Origin: Microbacterium sp. Leaf288
GTDB taxonomy: Bacteria > Actinomycetota > Actinomycetes > Actinomycetales > Microbacteriaceae
Direction: 5' to 3'
Length of the DNA stretch: 64,000 nucleotides
Assembly (NCBI RefSeq): GCF_001422925.1
Contig: NZ_LMNI01000015.1
Coordinates: forward strand, 45,390 to 109,389
The position numbers and the translations under genes were made by a program. Numbering within the stretch: position 1 is the stretch's first letter; each line of letters opens with the position of its first letter. The notes under the pieces are model-generated. The model was not told where the DNA came from. It did no database searches and saw only the letters and a list, made by a program, of their open reading frames with translations. Shown in pieces: positions 36,543 through 45,614 of this stretch.

Positions 36543-36890
36543 ATGGCGGATCGACTTGAGCTGGCGAATGTGATCAGTGCATTGCGCACGGAGCTTGCGA
36601 GTGCGTGGGCCGACGGTGCTGAAAGCGCCATGGCATTTGAAGCAGGGCCGATCACTATCGAACTCACGACGGAGGTTCAAGTGGTCGATGTGAGCGGCAA
36701 GGTCTCCGCGAAGTTCTGGGTGCTATCGGCGGAAGCGAGCGCAAATCACGGCCGGACAAACACGCAGACGTTGACCTTCTCCATTACTCCACGGCTGCGG
36801 AGCGCGCCGAGTGAATCGATGCTCATTGGAGGATCGCCAGAGCCGGGCGTCACACGCCGCGCCCAGGCAGGACCAGAATCTTCAGACTAG
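36543..36890 (+). CDS. Trypco2 (trypsin-co-occurring domain 2) protein
   Basis: A 115-residue protein that matches the Trypco2 pattern: LELANVISALRTELASAWADG, then FEAGPITIELTTEVQVV, then KFWVLSAEASANHGRTNTQTLTFSITPRL. This small alpha-beta domain is named for occurring next to trypsin-like proteases fused to NTPases in predicted prokaryotic conflict systems. The ATG at 36543 is 4 nt after GGGGG; an in-frame ATG 15 bp upstream is an alternative. It ends 39 bp before the giant protease-NTPase gene and surely forms an operon with it. It probably acts as its partner, adaptor or protease target; none of this is shown by sequence. Confidence 0.8.
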   Translation: MADRLELANVISALRTELASAWADGAESAMAFEAGPITIELTTEVQVVDVSGKVSAKFWVLSAEASANHGRTNTQTLTFSITPRLRSAPSESMLIGGSPEPGVTRRAQAGPESSD

Positions 36891-36929
36891 TCCCGGGACG
36901 GGCGGTAACCACTGCGATGTGAGTGCTTC

Positions 36930-39900
36930 ATGGATCTAAATCGCGTCGTGCAGATCTTCTCCTACGACGTTGCCGGAAATGAGATCACCGGCTCGGGCTA
37001 CCTGCTGGCGCCGGACGTGGTGTTGACGGCGTCTCATCTCGTCGGCCCCTCGCCCGATGGTATGCAGGTGGAGTCCGGATTAGTTGAAGGATGGACCTCA
37101 CGGGTCACCCAAAGTTTCGATCTCGGCAGTGACGTAGCCGTCCTCATCTGCGCAACCGCGGCGCCGATGGAACTCGGCGAGCGGCCCGTGGTCGGAAGTC
37201 TGGGCCGCGCGGGTGCCGTCGTGAGCTGCAGCGCCGCCGGTTTCCCAAGCATCGCCACGAAACGCTCCAACGCCATCATCCCCGGTCGCGGTTCTCCCAT
37301 GGGTGACCGCGCATATGTCAGGGTCACTCATCTAGCGGGCGAAGTGAGCACGGGAACGGGCTTCACCGATAGATCAGTCACCATGCACCTCGACGCGAAC
37401 TCCCGCCCGATCACGATGCCCGCACCCGGGAAATCTTCATTCGCGGGCCTCTCCGGCTCAGCGTTGTTCGTAGGAAACCACCTCATCGGCGTGGTGACGA
37501 TAGATCCATCTCCAGATCATCCGACCGTACTTGAAGGCGTGCGGATCGCCGATGTTCTCGCGGGCCTACAACTCCACGACCCGAAGTTGATACAGCAGTT
37601 GGCGGAGCGTGTCCCGCAGCTTTCGATTGCGCCATTCGATGACGTGACGATCGATCGAACGGCCCCGATGACGCGCGCGGCTCAACGAGCGCGGGTCCAG
37701 ACAATCCTCGAAGCAATCGACGGACAGCGCGTGCGGGGCCGTGCGGCTGAGTTGGCGATCATGAGCGACTTCTGCGCGAACTCGGACAGCACATACTTGG
37801 TTTGGCACGCAGACGCCTGGTCAGGCAAGACCGCGTTACTGGCGACGTTCGTGGCGGACGCCCCGGCGGGCATCGATGTGGTCTCGTTCTTCACTAGCCG
37901 CAACAGGCCAGATCAGCGAGACGCACGCGCCTTCGTCGAGTCCATAACCCATCAGCTTGAGGCCTACCTGGGCGAGCCACCGACGCAGAGCATGTTCTCC
38001 TATCGACTCGGCACAATTCAGGAGGGGTACTACTTCGAACTCCTGAGACGCGCATGCGAGCACGCGGCGGAGAATGGCCGGAGACTCGTGTTCATTGTCG
38101 ACGCCCTCGACGAGGACGAGGCCTTCGATCTCGGGCCAGCATCGACTCCGTCGATCGCGAGCCTGTTGCCGGGCAGCATTCCTGGGTTAAGAGTGATTGT
38201 CGCTACTCGGCCCTATGACCTCATCTATCAATCATTGCCGCGACACCACCCGATGAGGGCAGCGGGCCCGCTGCAACTGACCCCCTCCTCCTTCGCTGCG
38301 GGAATCGAAGAGGAAGCCCACATACAGATCCGGCAGGCAGCGCAGCGCGACGACGGCACCACAAAACAGATCCTCGCCCTACTCGCCGCTGCCGGGGTCG
38401 CGATGTGTGCGAACGATCTCGCGAGTGTGCTCACCCGCCTGACTGATCCGGTCAATCCGGCGCAGGTTCTTCAGCGCCTTCAGAGCAGCCTGAGCCGAGC
38501 GGTTCGACGGGTCGTCCCACCGTTGGGGGCGAGGATACCTTCCGACTTCAATACCGCGTACGAATGGTCGCACGAAACCATACCCGGCATCGTAAGAGAT
38601 GAACTCAGCCGCTCATATGTCGACCAGTGCCGCACAGCGCTCTCGCAATGGATCGACGTCGAGCAGGCGGGCGGCTGGTCGACCGATCGACCAATGTTCT
38701 TCGAGACCGCCTATCCCGCGGTGCTCACGATTTCGAGGAACTTCAACGAGTTGGCGCGCTGTGCGGTCGACCCCTACCGGCAGGACTGGTTGCGCTCGCG
38801 CCTCGGCACGGATGACCAGGCTCATACCGAAGTCCGAGACGCCATCGAGATGGGTATTCGAGATGGCGTCGCGGACATGGGCGACCTGCTTGTGCTGCGA
38901 ACCGCAGAGAAGCGACTCATCCGTGCGGACAGTCGCGTGCCCGACGAGCTCGTACGGCTCCTCATCCGACTCGGACACCAAACCCGGGCGATTTCGCTGG
39001 CTGGTCGCCGCGGGTCACCGCACGACCGCGCGGCAGCGCTCATCGATGCTGCGAGAGTACTCGCGGAGCACTCCCGGGAGGCGCTCGCGGCTGAAACTCT
39101 GACCGGGGTGGAACGAATCGTGGCTTCGACCGACGCCGGAGACGATTCCGACGCATTGCTGTTGAAAGTAGGCGTGACGTTCGCACTTATGCGTGCGCCC
39201 GAAGAGGCGTTCCGCGTCGTCGACGGCATTAACGGCGATGGGAACAGAGGTGATGCGCTGCGAGCTGTTGCCACGGCGTTCGCCAAATCAGGAAATCCCG
39301 ACGAAGCTCAACGCTTCCTCGACCGCATCGCCGACGACGAGCCACAGGTCGACGAGTGGCGAGCCTTGGCGATTGCTTTCGCTACCGCGGGGAGTCCACA
39401 GAAGGCGCACCTCGTGTTGGCGGGGATCGACGACGACGAATCGCGGGAGGATGCGCTACGCGGAGTCGCGATCGCATTCGCCGAGGCAGGAGACCCCGAC
39501 GAAGCGCACCGAGTTGTTAGAAGCATCGCCGACGACAGCGTGCGGGAAGTCGCGCTACACGGCATGGCTTCCGCATTTGCAACCGCGGGGGAACCACATG
39601 AAGTCCAGCTCGCCGTTGGGGGCATCACGGACGAGACGTACAGGGACGACGCATGGCGAGCCGTAGCGATCGCATTCGTTGAGGCCGGACTTCCTGTCGA
39701 GGCCAACCTAGCGCTCGACCGGATCCGAGATCAGGTTGAACGTCTGGTCGCGACGACTTTCGTCGTCGAAGAATTGGTGCAGGCACAGATGTTGACTGAA
39801 GCCGAATCTCTCGCCGGACGTTCAGCGGATCCGTCTGAGGCTCTTGCGCTGGTCGGCCAGGCCTTCGTGGCCAACGGCGACGTGGCCGCAGCATCGCGGG

Positions 39901-41714
39901 TGTTTGAGGAGGCCGAGAGGCAGGCACGGAAAAGGACCTTCGTTTCAGATGCCCTGTCGGAACTCGCTGTTGCTCTGGCTGCGGTCGGCAATCTCTCCGA
40001 TTCGTCTCGACTGTTTGCCGAGGCTGAGCGCGTACTCGGCGAGCCTGGTGGAGACTCCATCAGGGCGATCGATCTACTTGAGCTGGTGGAGCGACTCGCG
40101 ACAGCGGGCCACGTCACTGACGCCGCGCGTTTGCTATCTCGCGTCGATCTAACTGATCGCGGTGCAGAGGTCAGGGGCGAGCGGGCAGTGCAATTGACCA
40201 TCCGGGCGTACGCGCGCGCCGGCGACGCTGAAGGAGCAGATCGCCTAGCGAGGACGATACGGTCAGCATGGTCTCGGGCGGACGCGCTTTCCGGCGCCGT
40301 CGTCGCCCTGGCAGAGAACGGAAACCTCGTCAAGGCACGGACTCTCGCAAACTCGATTCCGATTCAGCACAAGCGGGACGAGGCGCTCTCAGCGGTGGCG
40401 GTGACTCTGGCTACACAAGGGCTGCGGGGCGCTGCGGAAGGGTTTCTCTCCGAGATCCCAACGTACGAACGCACGGGCGCTGTCGTTGAGGTCGCGGAAG
40501 CGCTGGCCGATGCAGGATTCATGGTCGACGCGGAACAGCTGATTCTCGCCGAGGCGGATCGCTACATCGACGCGCGCCCTGCCGACTACCTCTCGTTCGC
40601 CCTGGCGGGCGTCGCCGAAGGGCTGGCGCGAGTGGGTCGCCTTACTGAAGCCGAGCGATTGATCGACGCGATCGCAGAGGGGACACTGAAGAACGCAGAC
40701 GAACGAGAACGTGGATTCGGGTATCGATGCATCGTCGCTGAGATCGCGCGAGCGGGCAATTACGTCGAGGCCGAACGCATCGCTAGAAGCGTCCGCTCCG
40801 AGCTCATCAGGGCATGGGCTCTACTTGACATTTGCAAAGCGCTGACGGAGTCGAATCTCCGGACCGTAGCAACGCGGCTCCTACTTGACGCCGAAGACGT
40901 GGCTGTCCACATAGAGAACGATGATCAGCGTGCGCGATGGTATGCAAGCTCCGCGAGCGTTTGGGCCGCATTGGGAAGAGTCATAGAGGGCAGACGAGTC
41001 CTCGACGTTTCTGAATCCGCGGCCATTGCCGTATCCGACCAAGTCCAACGCGCGCTGACACTGACGAAGATTGCAGCAGCTGCAGTCAATCTGTGGCATA
41101 TCGCTGACGCGGATCGCCTGTTCTTCGAAGCCGAGCAGTTGGCCGATGCTCTCGACCGCGGCTCAATGCATCAGATTCTCGCGGGCATTGCTTCCGCTCA
41201 GGCAGACGCAATGAATATCGGAGAAGTGACGCGGCTGGCTAAGCGGCTTCAGCGGACCTTCCATCACGACAGGGTGCTCAGCAGTCTGGCAATAGCCCTG
41301 GCCCGCGGCGGCGATACCCAACGGGCGAAGAACACCGCCCATGGGCTCGAGAATCAATGGCGCCGCGCCCAGGCCTACCTCGATCTCACAATGGCACTGA
41401 TGGATACCCGCAACCCACGCGAGGCGGCCGACACTCGGGCCGAAGCATTGGAGATGGTCGCCGCGCTTGAGAAGGAAGCGGCCAAGGTCGTCGATCCCGT
41501 CGAGCGCGCGTCGTCATTCATGCGAGTCGCGGAGTTCTTCACGCAACTCGGCGAGTTTGCGAGGGCGCGCATCTACGTGCTTCAAGCATTGTCGCTCGCG
41601 CCCAACGACACAGGATCGGGTGAGATGTGGGCAACGCTCGCGGCTGCAGACCCCTCGGGTTGGCCGCGCCGACTTACATTGATCCTCCCGGGCACGAGAC
41701 CCTCTGATCCGTAG
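36930..41714 (+). CDS. Trypsin-like protease / NACHT-type STAND NTPase / helical-repeat giant protein
   Basis: A 1,594-residue cytoplasmic multidomain protein. Residues 1-215 form a trypsin-like serine protease with the triad His36 (VVLTASH), Asp68 (LGSDVAV) and Ser175 (FAGLSGSALF). Residues 260-560 form a NACHT/STAND NTPase. It has Walker A ending WSGKTALL (Lys300; the usual first Gly is Ala), Walker B RLVFIVDALDEDEA (Asp391) and sensor VIVATRP. From about residue 690 to the end are TPR-like helical repeats, with a run of very similar units of about 33 residues near 765-935. This is the build of a STAND sensor-effector: the repeats sense an invader, the NTPase oligomerises, and the protease executes. 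That role is inferred from architecture. Confidence 0.88.
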   Translation: MDLNRVVQIFSYDVAGNEITGSGYLLAPDVVLTASHLVGPSPDGMQVESGLVEGWTSRVTQSFDLGSDVAVLICATAAPMELGERPVVGSLGRAGAVVSCSAAGFPSIATKRSNAIIPGRGSPMGDRAYVRVTHLAGEVSTGTGFTDRSVTMHLDANSRPITMPAPGKSSFAGLSGSALFVGNHLIGVVTIDPSPDHPTVLEGVRIADVLAGLQLHDPKLIQQLAERVPQLSIAPFDDVTIDRTAPMTRAAQRARVQTILEAIDGQRVRGRAAELAIMSDFCANSDSTYLVWHADAWSGKTALLATFVADAPAGIDVVSFFTSRNRPDQRDARAFVESITHQLEAYLGEPPTQSMFSYRLGTIQEGYYFELLRRACEHAAENGRRLVFIVDALDEDEAFDLGPASTPSIASLLPGSIPGLRVIVATRPYDLIYQSLPRHHPMRAAGPLQLTPSSFAAGIEEEAHIQIRQAAQRDDGTTKQILALLAAAGVAMCANDLASVLTRLTDPVNPAQVLQRLQSSLSRAVRRVVPPLGARIPSDFNTAYEWSHETIPGIVRDELSRSYVDQCRTALSQWIDVEQAGGWSTDRPMFFETAYPAVLTISRNFNELARCAVDPYRQDWLRSRLGTDDQAHTEVRDAIEMGIRDGVADMGDLLVLRTAEKRLIRADSRVPDELVRLLIRLGHQTRAISLAGRRGSPHDRAAALIDAARVLAEHSREALAAETLTGVERIVASTDAGDDSDALLLKVGVTFALMRAPEEAFRVVDGINGDGNRGDALRAVATAFAKSGNPDEAQRFLDRIADDEPQVDEWRALAIAFATAGSPQKAHLVLAGIDDDESREDALRGVAIAFAEAGDPDEAHRVVRSIADDSVREVALHGMASAFATAGEPHEVQLAVGGITDETYRDDAWRAVAIAFVEAGLPVEANLALDRIRDQVERLVATTFVVEELVQAQMLTEAESLAGRSADPSEALALVGQAFVANGDVAAASRVFEEAERQARKRTFVSDALSELAVALAAVGNLSDSSRLFAEAERVLGEPGGDSIRAIDLLELVERLATAGHVTDAARLLSRVDLTDRGAEVRGERAVQLTIRAYARAGDAEGADRLARTIRSAWSRADALSGAVVALAENGNLVKARTLANSIPIQHKRDEALSAVAVTLATQGLRGAAEGFLSEIPTYERTGAVVEVAEALADAGFMVDAEQLILAEADRYIDARPADYLSFALAGVAEGLARVGRLTEAERLIDAIAEGTLKNADERERGFGYRCIVAEIARAGNYVEAERIARSVRSELIRAWALLDICKALTESNLRTVATRLLLDAEDVAVHIENDDQRARWYASSASVWAALGRVIEGRRVLDVSESAAIAVSDQVQRALTLTKIAAAAVNLWHIADADRLFFEAEQLADALDRGSMHQILAGIASAQADAMNIGEVTRLAKRLQRTFHHDRVLSSLAIALARGGDTQRAKNTAHGLENQWRRAQAYLDLTMALMDTRNPREAADTRAEALEMVAALEKEAAKVVDPVERASSFMRVAEFFTQLGEFARARIYVLQALSLAPNDTGSGEMWATLAAADPSGWPRRLTLILPGTRPSDP
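39230..39730 (+). repeat. Near-identical repeats of about 100 bp within the giant protein
   Basis: Five consecutive units of about 33 residues follow the pattern I-x-D/G-D...DALR-x-VA-x-AFA-x-AG-x-P-x-EA-x-x-x-x-x-x-I. Examples are EDALRGVAIAFAEAGDPDEA and DEWRALAIAFATAGSPQKA. Their DNA is also similar, pointing to recent duplication. The weaker repeats that continue to the C-terminus are older. Confidence 0.75.
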
Positions 41715-41731
41715 GCAAGCGGGAACGGTTG

Positions 41732-41760
41732 TCGATCCCTTGTGAACATTGGGATCGACG
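41732..41760 (+). terminator. Hairpin after the island cargo operon
   Basis: GTCGATCCC and GGGATCGAC pair over 9 bp around an 11-nt loop, 17 bp after the stop of the giant gene. A second short hairpin (GCACAC/GTGTGC, 41782-41802) follows. They separate the island from the converging sugar operon. Confidence 0.6.
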
Positions 41761-41825
41761 CCGCCGGTTCACACATTGGTGCACACATCCCTGGCGTGTG
41801 CGAGAGCGGGCTCACCCCGCCGATC

Positions 41826-42893
41826 TCAACCACCCTGTCTGTGGTTGTGGACGAAAGCCGGCCGCGCGCTCCGGCGCAGCTGCCCTCGGACCTCGTCGAT
41901 CGTCGCGAGGATCGACACCGTCTCGTCGTGCGTGTGCAGCGGCGACTCGACCCACCCCTCGGCCACGTATGACGCGAATGCGGTCGCCTGATAGGCGTAG
42001 CCGTCGGTCGGCCCGTCGACGGACGGATGCCGCCACGTCGCGGTCTCCTGGGCACCCCACGGCCCCACCACGACGGTCATCTCCGTGGGCGTGAACCATG
42101 GCGAGGCGAACGCGACGCGGCCCGCGGACCCGGCGACGTCGGCCGTCGCGGGGAGCGATGTGACAAGCGATGTCGACAGCAGGGCGGCGGAATCGGCTTC
42201 GCTGGTGAGCAGGATGTTCGCGGTGGCGTCGACGCCATCGGGTGTGACGGTGCCCGCCGCCACGACGCCTGACGGCGTGCCGAGCACCATCGACGCGAGC
42301 GCGATCGGGTAGATGCCGGCATCCAGGAGCCCACCGCCTCCCAGAGCCGGATTCCACAACCTGCTACCCGGGTCGTACGGGATGAGCGGGCCGAAGTCGG
42401 CGCGCACGAGTCGCACATCACCCAGCAGCCCATCGGCAAGGATTTGACGCAGCACGTCGGTCTGCGGCAGGTACCGCGTCCACATCGCCTCCATGGCGAG
42501 CACGCCGGCGGCGCGAGCTGCATCGGCGATCTCGCGCGCTGCGGTGGCGGTCATCGCGATCGGCTTCTCGACGAGCACGGGCTTACCCGCCGCGATCGCC
42601 TCGAGGGCGAAGTCCCGATGTAGTGGATGCGGCGTGGAGATGTAGACCGCGTCGACGCCTGGGTCGGCGATGAGGGCCGAGGTGTCGGTGTACCAGCGGT
42701 CGATGCCGTGCCGGCCCGCGACAGCCGCGGTCTTCGCTGCGTCGCGGGCGGCGATCGCCACCACACGCTGGGGTGTGTGGCCGTGGACGGAGCCGACGAA
42801 CCGCGCACCGATGCCGGTGCCGATCACGCCCCACCGCAGCGGCGGCACCGCGGCCGGATCGATCAGCCGCGGCGAGGGAAGGATGAGTGTCAC
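41826..42893 (-). CDS. Gfo/Idh/MocA-family oxidoreductase
   Basis: A 355-residue NAD(P)-dependent oxidoreductase of the sugar dehydrogenase type. The N-terminal Rossmann motif is WGVIGTGIGARFVGSVH, the substrate-domain lysine is in VLVEKPIAM, and GGGGLLDAGIYPIALA carries the expected Asp near the active site. GTG at 42893 overlaps the UPF0303 stop by 4 bp. It is the last gene of the ROK-controlled operon and may act on the sugar set free by the GH3 enzyme. Confidence 0.92.
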   Translation of the reverse strand: MTLILPSPRLIDPAAVPPLRWGVIGTGIGARFVGSVHGHTPQRVVAIAARDAAKTAAVAGRHGIDRWYTDTSALIADPGVDAVYISTPHPLHRDFALEAIAAGKPVLVEKPIAMTATAAREIADAARAAGVLAMEAMWTRYLPQTDVLRQILADGLLGDVRLVRADFGPLIPYDPGSRLWNPALGGGGLLDAGIYPIALASMVLGTPSGVVAAGTVTPDGVDATANILLTSEADSAALLSTSLVTSLPATADVAGSAGRVAFASPWFTPTEMTVVVGPWGAQETATWRHPSVDGPTDGYAYQATAFASYVAEGWVESPLHTHDETVSILATIDEVRGQLRRSARPAFVHNHRQGG

Positions 42894-43381
42894 GAACGGT
42901 CTCCGGTCGAGGCGCGCCGTGTCGCGAGATGGCTGCGTAGGGCGTCGATGACGAGCGCGTGGTCTTCCGCGTCGCTCAGACCTGACACGACGGCCACCCC
43001 GACGGTGGTGCCCGCGACCCGAATCGGCACGGCTCCCCCAGCGAGGACGTAGCGCATCGGGTCAAGTCCGCCCGCCGGCTTGGCCTCGGTCACTCCGTAG
43101 CGACGTAGGCGCGACGTCACGATCCAGGAACTCGCGTCGTACCGGCGCGTGAGCGCGGCCTTACGTTCCATCCACGCGTCGTTGTCGGCAGAGGTACCAC
43201 GCATGGCGGCGTGGAACACCCGCTGCTCCCCCAGCCAGATCGCCGTGGTGATCGCCAGTGCGCCATCGGTCGCCGTGCCGACGATGTGGCCCCCGACGGC
43301 GCGCGCATCGTCGTGGGTGAAGCGCGGGAACGACAGCGACCACTCTTCCTGCACGAGGTCGTCGAGCTCGGTATCCGGCAT
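42890..43381 (-). CDS. UPF0303 (heme-degrading-domain-like) protein
   Basis: A 163-residue protein of the UPF0303 / DUF336-like (GlcG/HbpS fold) family. Typical stretches are SFPRFTHDDARAVG, RVFHAAMRGTSADNDAWMERK and GGAVPIRVAGTTVGVAVVSGLSDAEDHALVIDAL. Members are often found in sugar or small-molecule catabolic operons; their biochemical role is not firmly known, and the automatic label 'heme-degrading' should not be taken as function here. It is coupled to the oxidoreductase gene downstream and follows GH3 by 46 bp. Confidence 0.85.
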   Translation of the reverse strand: MPDTELDDLVQEEWSLSFPRFTHDDARAVGGHIVGTATDGALAITTAIWLGEQRVFHAAMRGTSADNDAWMERKAALTRRYDASSWIVTSRLRRYGVTEAKPAGGLDPMRYVLAGGAVPIRVAGTTVGVAVVSGLSDAEDHALVIDALRSHLATRRASTGDRS

Positions 43382-43427
43382 TGTTCTCCTTGCTTGTTCG
43401 CTTCGCCTGCAACGAGCACGCTGCGGC

Positions 43428-45614
43428 TCAGGGCGCCGTTGTCACGTCGATACGCGTTGCGAGCGCCGCATCCGACGACCCCCCGATGAAGACGTCGAAG
43501 GCTCCCGCCTCGACGTCGAAGCCTGGGGTGCAGTGCGACTCAGACCAGAACGCCAGATCCTCGAAGCCCAGATCGAACGACACCGACTGCGACTCGCCTG
43601 GCTCCAGGTGCAGACGGGAGAACTTCCGCAGCACTCTGATCGGCTGCACGCGATGGGCGACGAGGTCGTGCACGTAGAGTTGCACGATCTCGTTTCCCGC
43701 ACGCTCGCCGACGTTGGTCACGGTGATCTCGAGACCGAACGTTGCGCCGTGCCGCAGACTGTCGAGGGTCAGCGTCCCGGTCGGCACGCGTGCTTCCGAG
43801 TACTCGAACCGGGTGTAGGTGAGGCCGTGTCCGAAAGGGAGCAGAGGCCCGAGGTCGAGGTCGAGGTACTTCGAGGAGTACTTGTCGTCGACGTTGTTGG
43901 GACCGTGGAGGGCCGGGTCCCACTTCGTCGGTTCCAGCTGGCCGCCGACGGTTGCGGGGCGTCCCGTGTTCTCGTGGCTGTAGAAGATCGGCACCTGGCT
44001 GCTGCTCCGGGGCAGCGATACGGGCAGCTTGCCGGACGGCGCGGTGCGCCCCGTAAGCGCGGAGACGATCGCGTGCGGTGCCTCGGTTCCGAGGTGCCAG
44101 GCCTGCAGCACGGCCGGCGCCCGATGAAACCATTCGCTCAGCGCGAGCGGCCGACCGCTCTCGATGACCACGATGAAGGGCACCCCTGTGTCTGCGATGG
44201 CATGGATGAGCGCCTCCTGCTGGCCGGGGAGGCGCAGGTCGCTTCGTGACGCGGCCTCGCCCGAGAGGTTGCTCGGCTCGCCGACGAACAGGACGACCAG
44301 ATCACTCTCTGCGGCCCGCGAAGCCGCCTCCGCAGCAAGCGACGGGTCGTCTCCGCCGAGGAACGTCGCGCCCGGGCTCAGCAAAACCTCCGTCTCGGGG
44401 AGCCGGCGCCGCAGCTCGTCCACGATGTTTCCCGACGGAGTGGCGAACGACTGCACCCAGGCCCCGAGGTGATCGGTGCTGTTCGCGTACGGGCCGGTGA
44501 CCAGGATTCGACTGGGCGCGGCGAGAGGCAGCAGTGCGTCGTCGTTCTTGAGCAGCACCATCGATGACGCCGCAACGTCGCGGGCGATCTGACGGTGTTC
44601 GGAAGTCGCCTCGAGGATCTCGCGTTCGGGATCGACGTACGGGTCGTCGAAGAGGCCGAGGGCGACCTTCAGTGTCAGGACCCGACGAACGGCGTCGTCG
44701 ACGACCGTGGGCGAGAGCTCCGCGTCGGTGAGGGCGGGGATGCCGTCCTTCACCACGTTGCCTCCCATCTCGACCGTCAAGCCCGCGCGGAAGGCGAGGA
44801 GGAGTGCTTCGGAGGGGGTTGCCGCGATCCCATGCGGGATCAGGTTCATGACTCCGTCTGCATCTCCCACGACGACGCCCTCGAACCCCCACTCCCCACG
44901 CAGCACCTCGGTGAGCAGGCGCCCGTTGGCGTGCATGGGAACGCCGTCGATGGTGTTGAACGCTGCCATGACGGTGGCGGCGCCGGCATCCACCACCGCC
45001 TTGAAGGGGGGTAGGTAGGTGTTTCGGAGGCGGTACTCGGACATGTCCGTCGTGTTGTAGTCACGTCCGCCCTCTGCGTGGCCGTAGCCGACAAAGTGCT
45101 TCGCGCACGCGGCGATGGCGTCGGCGGCGGCCAGGTCGTCGCCCTGGTATCCGCGCACCATCGCCGCGCCGAAGGCGCTGTTGAGGAGGACGTCCTCGCC
45201 GAAGCCCTCGACCACGCGCCCCCAGCGCGGGTCCCGCGAGACATCCACCATCGGGGAGAAGGTCCAGTTCACGCCGCCGGATGCCGCCTCCCGGCCCGAG
45301 ATGCGGGCGACGACCTCCGCCAGCTCCGGTTGGAAGCTGGAGGCCAGAGCGAGCGGTGTCGGGAAGATCGTCCGCTGGCCGTGGATGACGTCGAGACCGA
45401 CGAGCAGCGGGATGCCGAGCCGCGTATTCGTCACCGCGTGGCGTTGCATCGCATTGGTCGCCTCGGCGCTGCCCTGCCAGAAGATGCAGCCCATGCCGGC
45501 GGAGACGAGGTCGCGCGTGCGTCCCGCATCCGGGTGATAGGTGATCTGCAGTTGGCCGAGCTTCTCCTGCCAGGTCATCCGGGCGAGGAGGTCTTCGACG
45601 AACTGGTCATTCAC
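43428..45614 (-). CDS. Glycoside hydrolase family 3 (beta-glucosidase/xylosidase type)
   Basis: A 728-residue GH3 enzyme, full length: TIM barrel (1-300), alpha/beta sandwich (about 365-560) and fibronectin III-like domain (about 650-725, with FGLEITVTNVGERAGNEIVQLYV). The substrate-binding KHFVGYG and the nucleophile region VVVGDADGVMNL are visible; Gly-Asp replaces the common Ser-Asp. There is no signal peptide, so it works in the cytoplasm on imported glycosides. GTG at 45614 has AAAGGAAA upstream and overlaps the preceding gene by 8 bp. Specificity cannot be read from sequence. Confidence 0.95.
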   Translation of the reverse strand: MNDQFVEDLLARMTWQEKLGQLQITYHPDAGRTRDLVSAGMGCIFWQGSAEATNAMQRHAVTNTRLGIPLLVGLDVIHGQRTIFPTPLALASSFQPELAEVVARISGREAASGGVNWTFSPMVDVSRDPRWGRVVEGFGEDVLLNSAFGAAMVRGYQGDDLAAADAIAACAKHFVGYGHAEGGRDYNTTDMSEYRLRNTYLPPFKAVVDAGAATVMAAFNTIDGVPMHANGRLLTEVLRGEWGFEGVVVGDADGVMNLIPHGIAATPSEALLLAFRAGLTVEMGGNVVKDGIPALTDAELSPTVVDDAVRRVLTLKVALGLFDDPYVDPEREILEATSEHRQIARDVAASSMVLLKNDDALLPLAAPSRILVTGPYANSTDHLGAWVQSFATPSGNIVDELRRRLPETEVLLSPGATFLGGDDPSLAAEAASRAAESDLVVLFVGEPSNLSGEAASRSDLRLPGQQEALIHAIADTGVPFIVVIESGRPLALSEWFHRAPAVLQAWHLGTEAPHAIVSALTGRTAPSGKLPVSLPRSSSQVPIFYSHENTGRPATVGGQLEPTKWDPALHGPNNVDDKYSSKYLDLDLGPLLPFGHGLTYTRFEYSEARVPTGTLTLDSLRHGATFGLEITVTNVGERAGNEIVQLYVHDLVAHRVQPIRVLRKFSRLHLEPGESQSVSFDLGFEDLAFWSESHCTPGFDVEAGAFDVFIGGSSDAALATRIDVTTAP

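Larger units (their letters stand above)
35026..41760. mobile_element. tRNA-Phe-adjacent integrative island with a protease-STAND system
   Basis: The island consists of a complete tyrosine integrase pointing at the tRNA gene and a two-gene cargo operon facing away. Codon usage is visibly less G/C-biased than in the flanking genes. The left limit is the tRNA-Phe 3' end or its terminator. The right limit is set at the hairpin after the cargo operon, because the next gene again has host-like composition. I found no copy of the tRNA-Phe 3' end at the right, so the att sites are unproven and the true right end could lie elsewhere. Confidence 0.65.

Noticed and set aside
41761..41825. Right attachment site of the island.
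   Set aside because: I compared it with the tRNA-Phe 3' end and the bases up to the integrase stop and saw no shared stretch beyond a few bases; only small hairpins are present.
42890..43381. Function 'heme degradation' for the UPF0303 protein.
   Set aside because: No haem-binding motif or haem-related neighbour is visible; the operon is for glycoside use, so only the family name is given.
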